This document shows positions 24,771 through 33,315 of a stretch of DNA of 64,000 bases, one piece after another. Numbering within the stretch: position 1 is the first letter of the stretch; the number at the start of each line of letters is the position of its first letter. Under the pieces are notes generated by a model. That model searched no databases. It was not told where the DNA came from and worked only from the letters and a program-made list of their open reading frames with translations. The translations under genes were made by a program, and so were the position numbers. The stretch is from Verrucomicrobiales bacterium (GTDB taxonomy: Bacteria > Verrucomicrobiota > Verrucomicrobiia > Limisphaerales > J093). The stretch lies in the NCBI GenBank assembly GCA_024233305.1, contig JACKPV010000023.1, positions 186,001-250,000 on the forward strand, in the 5' to 3' direction.

Positions 24771-25046
24771 GTGACACCGGAAGTCTGTCCGAACTGTGGC
24801 GCCGACGTGCCGCCCGGGGCCCGGGCCTGTCCGGCGTGCGGATCGTGCGCCGAGACGGGCTGGTCCGGCGAACCCGAGGGCGGCGGGCTGGATCTGCCGG
24901 AGGAGGGATTCGATTACGACGAATACGTCCGGCGCGAATTCGGGCCGGCGGAGAAGGGGCGGGCCGGGGGGGGCGGCGGCCATCCGGCCCTCTGGTGTGG
25001 CGGCACGGTGTTGTTCCTGGTGGTGCTATGGTTGCTGTTCCATTGA
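24771..25046 (+). CDS. Zinc-ribbon protein with C-terminal membrane helix
   Basis: A 91-residue protein. Residues about 5-25 form a zinc ribbon (CPNCG and CPACG, two CxxC knuckles), followed by an acidic linker (EEGFDYDEYVRREFGP), a glycine-rich stretch and a single C-terminal helix (LFLVVLWLLF). The GTG at 24771 was chosen because it starts right at the ribbon and a purine-rich GGGAAGGG lies upstream. A TTG 27 bases earlier is the alternative. Zinc-ribbon tail-anchored proteins of this form are common and uncharacterised. Its stop overlaps the next start (TGATG). Confidence 0.65.
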   Translation: MTPEVCPNCGADVPPGARACPACGSCAETGWSGEPEGGGLDLPEEGFDYDEYVRREFGPAEKGRAGGGGGHPALWCGGTVLFLVVLWLLFH

Positions 25047-27259
25047 TGCGTTGGCTGGGTTTGCTCGCCACCCTGATCGTGGGAGTGCCGGGCCTTTGGG
25101 GGGGCATGCCGGATCCGGCCCTGCCGCAGCCGGTTAGCCGGCAGTTCGCGACGCATCCCGACCTGGTCCAGGCAGCCTTCCAGAAGGTGCTCGTGGATCG
25201 CGAGGACCGCGTTTATGTGTTGACCGACCGCGGGGTGGCCCGCTTGTTCGGCGACCGGCTCGCGTTGGATCGTTCCTTCCGACCGCTGGCGGGCCGGGTG
25301 GCGCACGATATCACGCTGGCGCGCGGCGAGGTGTTTTACCTGTTCGACGACGAGTTCGTCTGCAACGGCTTCGATGGGCGGTTGGTGTCCACGCTGACGC
25401 AGAAGGGCTTTCGCCGTTTTGCCGTGGGACCCGAGTTCACGTCGTTGCTGGTCGGGGCCACGAACGCGGTCCTCTTCCGGGAGCCGGAGTTCCTCCCGGT
25501 GGAGGCGCCGGCCACAACCCCGATCGAACGGGTGTATGCCGGTTCGGACGGGTTTTACACGTTGGCGGCGGATGCCATCCGCCGGGTGCGGGGAACGCAA
25601 CTCCAGATCTTCCATCAAGGGAGCGGCTTGACCGCGCTGGCCTTTCGTACGAACCAGGTGCTGGTCGGCACGCGCAACGGGTATTATGGCCTGAACGCCG
25701 TCACCGGGCGGCAGACCCTCCCGCTGCAGGACCGCCTTCCCTGGAACGAAATCACCTCGCTTGCAGTGGCCACGAACGGCATCTGGGCTGGCACCAGTCG
25801 GGGCGTCTTCCTGCACGCCGGCATCGGCATGTTCCGGTACTTCGCGTCACGCCGATGGTTGAACGACGACCGGGTCACGGACATCGCGCTGGATGCGGGA
25901 GGGAACCTCTACGCCCTGACGCCGGTGGGTTTGAACCGGATCGAGTTTCCGCGGATGACGCTGGCGGACAAGGCGGCGTATTACGAGCGGAAGATACGCG
26001 ACCGGCACATCCGCCACGGGTTCTGCGCGGAATTGCGTCTGCGGGCGCCCGGCGACCCGGCCAGCGCGGAGATGATCGACACGGACAACGACGGGACGTG
26101 GAGCAGTTATTACCTGGCGAGTCAGGCGTTTCGTTTCGCTGCCACGGGAAGTGTCGAGGCCCGTGAAAGCGCCTGGCAGACTTTCGGAGCGCTCGAACGG
26201 TTGCAGGCGATCACGGGGCTGGACGGCTTTCCGGCGCGGACCTTCGAGCGGACCGGGTTCAAGGTGTCGGATCCCGATCGCTGGCGGGTGGCGCCGGACG
26301 CGCGCTGGGAATGGAAGGGACACACCAGCAGCGACGAGGTCACGGCGCAGACGTTTGCCCATGCGGTCCTGTACGAGACGGCGGCCGCCACGGTGGAGGA
26401 GCGCGACCGGATTGCAGTGAATTACGACCACCTCATCGGGCACATCGTGCGGAACGATCTGCATCTGGTGGACAGTGACGGGAAGCCGACCCTGTGGGGA
26501 CGCTGGCATCCGAACTACGTCAACGCCTACCCGCCGACCGTGGTGGACCGGCGGCTGAACAGCGCGGAAATCGTCGCGTTCTTGCAGTTCGCGCACCGGG
26601 TCACCGGGAAGGACCTGTATCGCGAAGGCGCGGTCGTCTTGATGCAGCAACACGGTTATCTGCAGAACATCACGAACACGATGGCGCAGATCCAGGCCAC
26701 GCCGGGCGCGGTTTACGAGGGGCACGACATGGGGAGCGCATGGAACCACTCGGACGACCTGCTGGCTTTCGTGAATTACTGGACGCTGTACCGGTTCGCC
26801 TTCAACGACCACCTCCGCCGGCTTTACGCGCAGGCTGTCGCGGATCACTGGAACCTCGAACGGATCGAACGGAACCCGCTGTGGAGCTTTGTGCTGGCGA
26901 TGGTCGGCGCGAAGGAATACGACGTCCAGGGTGCCCTCTGGACCCTGCGGGGCTGGCCGCTTGATCTGGTGTCCTGGGACGTGCAGAACTCGCACCGGCT
27001 CGACCTGACGCGGTTGGCGCCGAACTTCCGCGGCCAGGAAGTCCGGAATCTGCTGCCGCCCTCGGAGCGTCCGTTGATGCGCTGGAACGGGAATCCCTTC
27101 CGGTTGGATGGCGGCAATGGCGGCCGGACCGAGCTGGCGGGGGATGAATTCCTGTTGCCCTATTGGATGGGGCGTTACCTGCGTCTGATCGATCCGCCAG
27201 CCTCGGAAACGGCGCCCCGTGCGGCGGGCGGGCGAGCCAACTCGGGCCCCGCGGATTGA
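25046..27259 (+). CDS. Exported protein with beta-propeller N-terminus and alpha/alpha-toroid-like C-terminus, function unknown
   Basis: A 737-residue protein that I do not recognise as a named family. A signal peptide (1-20) is followed by about 300 residues of short repeats (VYVLTDRGVARLFG, GFYTLAADAIRRV, VLVGTRNGYYGLNAV, GIWAGTSRGVFLHAG, NLYALTPVGLNRI). These look like the propeller of two-component-regulator propeller proteins. From about 330 onward the protein is helical and aromatic-rich (DTDNDGTWSSYYLASQAFRF, HTSSDEVTAQTFAHAVLYE, NHSDDLLAFVNYWTLYRFAF), similar in style to alpha/alpha-barrel glycan-active enzymes. DNDGTW and EWKGHTSSDE contain acidic residues that could be catalytic. 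The start shares a base with the zinc-ribbon gene's stop. Confidence 0.6.
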   Translation: MRWLGLLATLIVGVPGLWGGMPDPALPQPVSRQFATHPDLVQAAFQKVLVDREDRVYVLTDRGVARLFGDRLALDRSFRPLAGRVAHDITLARGEVFYLFDDEFVCNGFDGRLVSTLTQKGFRRFAVGPEFTSLLVGATNAVLFREPEFLPVEAPATTPIERVYAGSDGFYTLAADAIRRVRGTQLQIFHQGSGLTALAFRTNQVLVGTRNGYYGLNAVTGRQTLPLQDRLPWNEITSLAVATNGIWAGTSRGVFLHAGIGMFRYFASRRWLNDDRVTDIALDAGGNLYALTPVGLNRIEFPRMTLADKAAYYERKIRDRHIRHGFCAELRLRAPGDPASAEMIDTDNDGTWSSYYLASQAFRFAATGSVEARESAWQTFGALERLQAITGLDGFPARTFERTGFKVSDPDRWRVAPDARWEWKGHTSSDEVTAQTFAHAVLYETAAATVEERDRIAVNYDHLIGHIVRNDLHLVDSDGKPTLWGRWHPNYVNAYPPTVVDRRLNSAEIVAFLQFAHRVTGKDLYREGAVVLMQQHGYLQNITNTMAQIQATPGAVYEGHDMGSAWNHSDDLLAFVNYWTLYRFAFNDHLRRLYAQAVADHWNLERIERNPLWSFVLAMVGAKEYDVQGALWTLRGWPLDLVSWDVQNSHRLDLTRLAPNFRGQEVRNLLPPSERPLMRWNGNPFRLDGGNGGRTELAGDEFLLPYWMGRYLRLIDPPASETAPRAAGGRANSGPAD

Positions 27260-27278
27260 CGGCGGCGCGGTCGCCGGT

Positions 27279-27671
27279 TCAGAGCGCGCTGCGCCCCGCG
27301 TAACCGCCGTCGAGTTCGTGCCAGTAGCCGATCTCCTCCTCGCCTTCCTCCCAGCAGAGGAAGACCTCCCGTCCGGCCAGGATGGCGGGGAAATCCACCA
27401 GGCCGCGCTCAATGTCCTTGACCTGGATTTCGCGGCGCTCGAACTCTTGCAGCGTGCGGGCGGCACGGGTAATCCCCCGGACCCAGTGGTTCACCTCGGG
27501 GCCGCCGGCGTCACGTCCGTCGCGCAACAGCCGTTCCACATTGCCTCCGTGGTGGGTGAGCAGCGGGTGCAGTTCGCGCAGGCGACGCAACCAGGCGCGA
27601 ACTTCGGGAAGCAGCGCTTCCGCCTCGGCGCGGGTGTAGTGCTGGCGGAAACGACGGCCCGCTTCGCTCAC
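27279..27671 (-). CDS. DUF2203 family protein
   Basis: A 130-residue protein matching DUF2203: YTRAEAEALLPEVRAWL at the start, then KDIERGLVDFPAILAGREVFLCWEEGEEEIGYWHELDGGYAGR at the end. The family is widespread and uncharacterised. The FP..-REVFLCW-GE-EI-YWH block is its signature. The GTG at 27671 overlaps the stop of the TPR lipoprotein gene (GTGA), which decides the start. A much longer in-frame reading upstream lies entirely opposite the TPR coding frame and is not used. Confidence 0.8.
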   Translation of the reverse strand: MSEAGRRFRQHYTRAEAEALLPEVRAWLRRLRELHPLLTHHGGNVERLLRDGRDAGGPEVNHWVRGITRAARTLQEFERREIQVKDIERGLVDFPAILAGREVFLCWEEGEEEIGYWHELDGGYAGRSAL

Positions 27672-29359
27672 GGGCGCCCCTCCTCGAGCTTGCGGCGGGT
27701 GGCTTCGTTTTCCTCGAGATCCAGGGCTCGACGCCAGGCGGCGCCGGCTTCGATGCGGCGGCCGAGAGCCTCCAGCATGTCCCCGAGGTGGTCCAACAGG
27801 GTGGCGTCCGGCTCGTCCATCAACGCAATCGCGCGCTGTTGGTGCGGCAGGGCGTCCGCCGCCCGGCCAAGCTTGAACAGCACCCAGGCCAGACTGTCGA
27901 GGTAGGCGGGGTTGTTGGGTTCGAGGGCGACGGCCTTTTCGATGAGCGCGAGGGCCTCGTCGAGTTTCACGCCGAGGTCCGCCCACATGTAGCCGAGGTA
28001 GTTCAGGGTGTTGGCGTCCTCGGGATCGAGTTCGAGGGCCTTTCGGAGCCACGTTTCAGCCGGCTCGAAGTCCTTCATCCGCTCGTAAACCGAACCCAGC
28101 TGGAAATAGAAGAAGGCGTTGAGGCGATCCGGTTCGTCCACCTTCGCGACCACCTCGGCCGACCGCAGATGGCGCAGGGCGGTCGGATAGTCCTCCATCG
28201 CCGCGTGCGCCATGGCCGTGTAGAGTTCCATGATGAAGGTGGCCCGGAAACGCGCGCGGGCCCGTTCCAGAACGGTGAGGGCTTCGCCGGGTTGCCGCAG
28301 GGTGAGTTCGAGCCCGGCGAGTTCATAATAGACCGGCTCGAACTGCGGCTGCAGCAGCAGCAACCGGCGGAGGTAGCCCGCCGCGTCGGCGTAGCGTTTC
28401 TGTCCCGTGGCGAGTTCCGCGAGGACCACGTAGGTCTGCGGGTTCGTCGGGTTGTTGTCCAGCATCGCTTTCAACTGCTCCTGGGCCTTCCCGGTTTCTC
28501 CCTGCTGGGCATGGAGCTTGAACAGTTTCTCGTGCAGCAGATTCCTCACTGCCGGATTGAGCGACGGATGTTCGGCCAGCAGGAGTTCGAAGGTGCGGAT
28601 GGACTCGTCTGGAAATCCGCCTGCCTGGTAGAGATCGCCCATCTGGCGGAGCGCGTCCGGGTTGTCCGGGTGAGCCGCCCAGGCCCGATCGAGGGCGTCC
28701 TTGATTCGGGATCGGACCTGATCCTCGGTAAGCACCTTCTCGCGCACTCCCAGGGCGTAGGTGTCTGCCAGTTCGACCAGAAAATCCGGGCCGGGGTTCT
28801 TCCGGGCGGCGGCCTGATCAAGGATGGTCAGGGCGGCCTCGGCGTCCTGGTCCTGGAAAGACTGCTGCGCGAGGCAGCGGTAGCCCAACAGCAGTTCAGG
28901 CGAACGACGGACGGATTCACGGAAAGCCTTGGCGGCCGCTTCCGGGTCTCCGGCCCGCTCCAGTGCCATCCCCCGCCAGCCATAGGCCAAGCCGGTCGCG
29001 TTGCCGGTGGCGATGGTGATGTCCACGGCGGCAATCGCCGCTTCCGGTTGCTGAGACTGAAGGTGGCGCCGGGCCAGGTCGATGGCGAGGGCCTCGTTGG
29101 CGGGATCGGCTTCGAGCGCGAGCCGGTAATCCTCAAGGGCGGGAACGGGCTCGGAGCGTAGGTCGTGCACGGTGCCGGCGGCAAAATGGGCCAGCCCGTC
29201 GGCGCGCTGTTCGAGTTCGCTGTCGTTCAGGCGCCCGCGTGCGCCGGGGGGGCCTCCCGACGGTTGCCCGTTCCGCCCGGCGCACCCAGACGTGAGGGCC
29301 AGCAGGCCGCCCAGGACGCCGGCGGCAAGGACGGCTTGAATGATCCGAATGCACGGCAT
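27668..29359 (-). CDS. TPR-repeat lipoprotein
   Basis: A 563-residue protein. It starts with a lipoprotein signal (VLGGLLALTSGCAG, lipidated Cys about 26), followed by about a dozen tetratricopeptide units (DYRLALEADPANEALAIDLARRHL, GWRGMALERAGDPEAAAKAFRESV, ETWLRKALELDPEDANTLNYLGYMWADLG and others). Such proteins act as scaffolds at the inner face of the outer membrane or at the periplasmic membrane surface. The ATG at 29359 was chosen because it begins the lipoprotein signal. It follows the small bS22-like gene after a stem-loop and overlaps the DUF2203 gene by four bases. Confidence 0.82.
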   Translation of the reverse strand: MPCIRIIQAVLAAGVLGGLLALTSGCAGRNGQPSGGPPGARGRLNDSELEQRADGLAHFAAGTVHDLRSEPVPALEDYRLALEADPANEALAIDLARRHLQSQQPEAAIAAVDITIATGNATGLAYGWRGMALERAGDPEAAAKAFRESVRRSPELLLGYRCLAQQSFQDQDAEAALTILDQAAARKNPGPDFLVELADTYALGVREKVLTEDQVRSRIKDALDRAWAAHPDNPDALRQMGDLYQAGGFPDESIRTFELLLAEHPSLNPAVRNLLHEKLFKLHAQQGETGKAQEQLKAMLDNNPTNPQTYVVLAELATGQKRYADAAGYLRRLLLLQPQFEPVYYELAGLELTLRQPGEALTVLERARARFRATFIMELYTAMAHAAMEDYPTALRHLRSAEVVAKVDEPDRLNAFFYFQLGSVYERMKDFEPAETWLRKALELDPEDANTLNYLGYMWADLGVKLDEALALIEKAVALEPNNPAYLDSLAWVLFKLGRAADALPHQQRAIALMDEPDATLLDHLGDMLEALGRRIEAGAAWRRALDLEENEATRRKLEEGRP

Positions 29360-29375
29360 GGCAGCAACAGGAAAG

Positions 29376-29404
29376 GCGCAACTCCCCGGTCGGGGATGTT
29401 GCGC
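29376..29404 (-). terminator. Stem-loop after the bS22-like gene
   Basis: GCGCAACTCCCC (29376-29387) pairs with GGGGATGTTGCGC (29392-29404) with one bulged base and a 4-base loop. On the minus strand it is followed by CTTTCC, a weak T-run. It may terminate the hisG/bS22 transcript or lower expression of the TPR gene downstream. Confidence 0.45.
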
Positions 29405-29437
29405 TTTAACGGCGAACAAGGTTCACCCCCGCAAGGG

Positions 29438-29539
29438 TTACTTCTGCCAGGTCCGCTTCTTGTGCCGGTTGGCGCGGAGCTTCTTGCGCCGCTTGTGCTT
29501 GTTGATCTTGGCCTTCCGGCGTTTCTTCAGTGATCCCAT
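29438..29539 (-). CDS. 33-residue AURKAIP1/COX24-type (bS22-like) small ribosomal protein
   Basis: A 33-residue, extremely basic protein (MGSLKKRRKAKINKHKRR..., ending RTWQK, 20 Lys/Arg in 33). The MGS-KKRR-K-NKHK--K--R--R pattern matches the AURKAIP1/COX24 domain. That domain includes the mitochondrial small-subunit protein mS38 and the mycobacterial bS22 that binds the decoding region of 16S rRNA. It lies 25 bases downstream of hisG and has a purine-rich GAGAGAGA region before its ATG. Short genes of this kind are often missed. A ribosomal role is inferred from family resemblance. Confidence 0.8.
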   Translation of the reverse strand: MGSLKKRRKAKINKHKRRKKLRANRHKKRTWQK

Positions 29540-29564
29540 AGCTCGGTTTGTCTCTCTCTGCGGC

Positions 29565-30455
29565 CTAGTATACGACCTTGTTCAAAGGGTATTCAATAAT
29601 GCCTTCGGCCCCGGCGGCCTTCAGTTGCGGAATAATCTCCCGGACGATGCGTTCGTCAATCACCGTTTCGACCGCCACCCAGCCTTCGAGGCTCAGATGG
29701 GAGATGGTCGGATTGCGTAGGGCGGGCAGCTTGCGCAGTAACGAGGCGAGGTCCTTCTCTCGCAGGTTCATCTTGAGCCCGACCTTCGTTTCGGCCTCGA
29801 GCGCCCCGCGCAGCAGCAGGGCCAGGGTCTCGATCTTCGTGCGCTTCCAATCGTCGGCCCAGGAATCGTGGTTGGCGATCAACCGCGGGGTGGAGGTCAT
29901 GAGCGTGTCCACGATCCGCAGCTTGTTCGCCCGCAACGAGGAGCCGGTCTCCGTGATGTCCACGATCGCGTCGACGAGTTCGTGGGCCTTCACTTCGGTG
30001 GCGCCCCAGGAGAACTCGACCTCGGCCTTGACCTTGTGTTTGCGCAGGTAGGCCTTGGTGATGTTCACGACCTCGGTGGCGATGCGTTTGCCAGCGAGAT
30101 CCTGGACGGACTTGATGCGGGACTCCTCGGGCACGGCCAGCACCCAGCGCGCCGGGCGGCTGGTGGCCTTGCTGAAGATGAACTCGCCCACCTCGTGGAC
30201 CTTCGAGCCGTTCTCGTGAATCCAGTCGTAACCGGTGACGCCGGCATCCAGGTAGCCGTGCTCGACATACCGGCTGATTTCCTGGGCGCGAATGAACCGG
30301 ATCTCGAGTTCCTCGTCGTCCACGTAGGGCACGTAGGAACGACTGGAAACCTGGATGTTGAAGCCGGCCTTGCCCATCTTGTCGATGGTGGCCTCCTGCA
30401 GGCTTCCCTTCGGAAGCCCGAGTCGCAGCAGCTTTTTGGGCGCTTTCTTCATCAT
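29565..30455 (-). CDS. hisG: ATP phosphoribosyltransferase HisG, long form
   Basis: A 296-residue enzyme that joins ATP and PRPP in the first, feedback-controlled step of histidine synthesis. LGLPKGSL at about 10-17 begins the periplasmic-binding-protein-like catalytic fold. GVTGYDWI, RIATEV, and the PRPP loop DAIVDITETGSSLRAN (about 165-180) follow. The last ~75 residues (LKMNLREKDL to GIIEYPLNKVVY) are the ACT-like regulatory domain of long HisG, so HisZ is not needed. Two adjacent ATGs (30455, 30452) are equally possible starts. The bS22-like gene follows in the same direction. Confidence 0.93.
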   Translation of the reverse strand: MMKKAPKKLLRLGLPKGSLQEATIDKMGKAGFNIQVSSRSYVPYVDDEELEIRFIRAQEISRYVEHGYLDAGVTGYDWIHENGSKVHEVGEFIFSKATSRPARWVLAVPEESRIKSVQDLAGKRIATEVVNITKAYLRKHKVKAEVEFSWGATEVKAHELVDAIVDITETGSSLRANKLRIVDTLMTSTPRLIANHDSWADDWKRTKIETLALLLRGALEAETKVGLKMNLREKDLASLLRKLPALRNPTISHLSLEGWVAVETVIDERIVREIIPQLKAAGAEGIIEYPLNKVVY

Positions 30456-30613
30456 GCATGCGGCGGGGCCGCGGAACCGGCGCCCACCGGAAAAGGGAGA
30501 TGATGCTCCATTTCCGGCGCCGAAAGGCAAGCCTGTTCCCGTGCGAACCGCCACTTTTTTCCGGGGCCGTCCGGCTCGCCACCCGCCCTCGGCCGTGCCG
30601 TCCGGCGGCGGTT

Positions 30614-31237
30614 TCAATTCCGGTAGGAGCGCCGTCCCCGGACGCGGACGCCGCCCGAAACGAGCGCCTGCAAGGCCTCGGGATACAGCCGGTGCTCGAC
30701 CTCTTGAATGCGGGTGTGCAGGCGCTCCGGGGTGTCGTCATCCAGCACCGGCACGGTCGCCTGGCTGACGATCGGTCCGGTGTCGACCCCTTGATCGACG
30801 AGGTGGACAGTAACCCCGGTGTGTTTGACGCCGTAATCGAGGGCCTGCTGCCAGGCGCGCAGACCGGGGAACGAGGGCAGCAGGGAGGGGTGGATGTTCA
30901 CCACCCGCAACGGGAAGGCGCGCAGGAAACCGCCCTTGAGGATGCGCATGAAGCCGGCCAGGACGATCCATTCCGCTCCCGCCGCGCGCAGGGCTTCGAC
31001 GTAGGCGGCCTCGGCCTCCTCGCTCAGCTTGGTGCGAAACGGCCCGGGCTCCAGATGCCGGTTGGGGATGTTCCGCTCGCCGGCCCGCTCGAGAATCCCG
31101 GCGCCCGGCACGTCGCTGATCACCAGCCGCACCTCGGCGTTCAACTCGTTGCGGGCGCATGCTTCGGCGATGGCGACAAAATTCGAGCCTTTGCCCGAGC
31201 CCAGCACCCCCAATCCGGTTTTTGGAACGTTGCTCAC
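30614..31237 (-). CDS. purN: Phosphoribosylglycinamide formyltransferase PurN
   Basis: A 207-residue enzyme that transfers a formyl group from 10-formyl-THF to GAR in purine synthesis. Characteristic motifs are LGSGKGSN (substrate phosphate loop, about 12-19), LAGFMRIL, the catalytic NIHPSLLPSFPG (about 112-123), HTGVTVHLVD and QGVDTGPIVSQ (about 140-155). The GTG at 31237 was chosen because it gives the usual length. Reading further upstream runs opposite the metF coding strand. It is divergent from metF with a 120-base gap, and both enzymes use the folate pool. Confidence 0.9.
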   Translation of the reverse strand: MSNVPKTGLGVLGSGKGSNFVAIAEACARNELNAEVRLVISDVPGAGILERAGERNIPNRHLEPGPFRTKLSEEAEAAYVEALRAAGAEWIVLAGFMRILKGGFLRAFPLRVVNIHPSLLPSFPGLRAWQQALDYGVKHTGVTVHLVDQGVDTGPIVSQATVPVLDDDTPERLHTRIQEVEHRLYPEALQALVSGGVRVRGRRSYRN

Positions 31238-31357
31238 GATGTGCCCGGCTTCGTACCAGATCAGTCCGCGACGACAAGTCCAAACCGTGCGCCGGGCGGG
31301 GCGGCCGGCCAATCGGGGCTTGCGTCCGGGGCGCGCCTGTCGAACCTTTGCCGGCCC

Positions 31358-32287
31358 ATGCGGTATATCCGGGACATTTATGCCGAGGCGGCCGCCGCCC
31401 AACGGCCGGTGATTTCCTTCGAGTTTTTCACGCCGAAAACCGACGAGGGCGAGGAGAACTTCTTCACCCGCACGATGCCGGGGCTGGCGGCTCTGCGGCC
31501 CGATTATTGCTCGGTGACCTATGGCGCCGGGGGCAGCACACAGGACCGCACGTTCAGCATGGTCCGTCGGATTCAGACGCATTTCGGGATTCCCTGCATG
31601 GCCCACCTGACGTGCGTTGGATCGAGTCGGGAGGCCATTGCCGGCCTGCTGCGCGAAGCCCAAGCGGACGGCATCCAGAACATCCTCGCCCTGCGCGGCG
31701 ATCCGCCGGAGGGCGCAACCGCGTTCGAGCCGGCGCCGGGCGGGTTCCGCTATGCGTCCGAGCTGGTGGACGTGATTCGCGAGGTGGGCGGCTTCTCGAT
31801 CGGCGTGGCGGGTTTCCCCGAGGGCCACCTGGAGGCGAAGGACGGCCGGGAGGCTGACTGGCGGCGGTTGCAGGCGAAGATCGAGCGCGGGGCCGACTTC
31901 GTGCTGACGCAGCTTTTCTTTGACAACGAGTTTTTCCACCGGTTTCGCGCCCATCTGACCGGGCAGCTCGGGGTGACCGTGCCCTTGGTGCCGGGGATCA
32001 TCCCGATTCTGAGCGCGGGGCAGATTCGACGCTTCACGGCGCTCTGTGGGGCCAGCATTCCCGACGCCCTGGGCCGGCGCCTGGAGGAGCTGGCGGGAGA
32101 CGATGCGGCGGCGGCGGCTTTCGGGGTGGAATTTGCGGCCGCGCAAGGGGCGGATCTCCTGCGCGCGGGGGTGCCGGGACTGCATTTTTACACCTTGAAC
32201 AAGGTGGCCTCGACGCGGGCGATTCTCGAGCGACTGGGCCTTGCCGCCGCGGGCGCCGCCGGGGAAGCCGGCGCGGCGGGGACTTGA
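31358..32287 (+). CDS. metF: Methylenetetrahydrofolate reductase MetF
   Basis: A 309-residue flavoprotein of the MTHFR family that reduces 5,10-methylene-THF to 5-methyl-THF for methionine synthesis. It has FEFFTPKTDEGEENF (catalytic Glu near residue 20), YCSVTYGAGGST, AHLTCVGSS, NILALRGDPPEG (FAD/folate contacts), DFVLTQLFFDN and VPLVPGIIPI. The end GLHFYTLN is the family's C-terminal signature. The tail beyond it is a low-complexity Ala/Gly run. The ATG at 31358 begins the family homology. Confidence 0.93.
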   Translation: MRYIRDIYAEAAAAQRPVISFEFFTPKTDEGEENFFTRTMPGLAALRPDYCSVTYGAGGSTQDRTFSMVRRIQTHFGIPCMAHLTCVGSSREAIAGLLREAQADGIQNILALRGDPPEGATAFEPAPGGFRYASELVDVIREVGGFSIGVAGFPEGHLEAKDGREADWRRLQAKIERGADFVLTQLFFDNEFFHRFRAHLTGQLGVTVPLVPGIIPILSAGQIRRFTALCGASIPDALGRRLEELAGDDAAAAAFGVEFAAAQGADLLRAGVPGLHFYTLNKVASTRAILERLGLAAAGAAGEAGAAGT

Positions 32288-32343
32288 GTTGCGCGGCTTT
32301 CGGGACCATTCTGACCACGGCAACGCAGCACGACTTTCAAATC

Positions 32344-33249
32344 ATGTCCATGTATCTCACCGGTATTGGCGACGAAGCGGGGGCTTCCATCGACGCCCAG
32401 ATCAAGGCAACACGGGAACTCGGTTGGTCGAGCATCGAGGCCCGCAACGTCCAGGTGGACGATTTCCCGAAGGGGAACCTCCACGACATTCCCGATGCGG
32501 CCTTCGAGCGCGTGGTGGGGAAGCTGGCGGACGCCGGCCTTTCCGTTTGTTGCTTCGGATCCACCATCGGGAACTGGGCCAAGAAGATCGAGGATCCGTT
32601 CGACATCTCGCTCGCCGAGGCGGGGCGCGCCATTCCGCGGATGCAGCGGCTGGGCACGAAGTTCATCCGCATCATGAGCTATGCCGTGCGGGAGGACGAG
32701 GCGGACCAGCTGGAAGAGGAACGGTTCCGGCGGCTGCGGGAGTTGACCCGGCGGTTCCTTGATGCGGGCATCCAGCCCGTGCACGAAAACTGCATGAACT
32801 ACGGCGGCATGAGCTGGTCGCACGCCGTCCGGTTGCTCGAAAACGTGCCCGGCCTCCAGTGGGTTTGGGACACCGGCAATCCCATCTTCAACCCGGACCG
32901 TACCAAACCCAAGCCCTGGCCGCGGCAGGACCCGTGGGAGTTCTACCTGAAAGTGAAACCGTGGATCAAACACGTCCACGTCAAGGACGCCCTCTGGAAT
33001 GACGCCCGGAACGATGCCGACTACAAGTATCCGGGCGAAGGTGACGGCCAGGTGCGGCGGGTCCTGCGCGATTTGCTGGCCGCCGGGTACGTCGGCGGCA
33101 TCTCGATCGAACCGCATCTCGCTGTCGTCTTCCATGATGCCAGCGTGCAAAGCAACGCCGAGGCGGAGTTCACCACCTACGTGGAGTACGGGCGCCGCCT
33201 GACCGCCATGGTGCAGGAGATCCTGGCCGAGTTGCAGAGCGCCGCCTGA
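32344..33249 (+). CDS. Sugar phosphate isomerase/epimerase (xylose-isomerase-like TIM barrel)
   Basis: A 301-residue protein of the AP endonuclease 2/xylose-isomerase-like barrel family. It begins YLTGIGDEAG and contains LGWSSIEARN, VCCFGSTIGNW, PVHENCMNY (a metal-binding Glu), VWDTGNP (Asp), KHVHVKDAL (His and Asp) and GGISIEPHL (the last Glu). These are the usual divalent-metal ligands. Members isomerise or epimerise keto-sugars, and the substrate here is not known. The ATG at 32344 lies 56 bases after metF. An ATG two codons later is also possible. Confidence 0.8.
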   Translation: MSMYLTGIGDEAGASIDAQIKATRELGWSSIEARNVQVDDFPKGNLHDIPDAAFERVVGKLADAGLSVCCFGSTIGNWAKKIEDPFDISLAEAGRAIPRMQRLGTKFIRIMSYAVREDEADQLEEERFRRLRELTRRFLDAGIQPVHENCMNYGGMSWSHAVRLLENVPGLQWVWDTGNPIFNPDRTKPKPWPRQDPWEFYLKVKPWIKHVHVKDALWNDARNDADYKYPGEGDGQVRRVLRDLLAAGYVGGISIEPHLAVVFHDASVQSNAEAEFTTYVEYGRRLTAMVQEILAELQSAA

Positions 33250-33315
33250 AGGCCCGCCGGAGGGGAGCCGCCGGAGGCCCGCAACCAATCGCAACACCGG
33301 GTGTTCAACGTGGCC

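Noticed and set aside
22377..24983. An 868-codon minus-strand frame opposite feoB
   Set aside because: No domain is recognisable, and feoB on the other strand is unmistakable. Similar antisense frames at 2049-3596, 25847-27466, 58491-61094 and 62074-63867 were rejected for the same reason.
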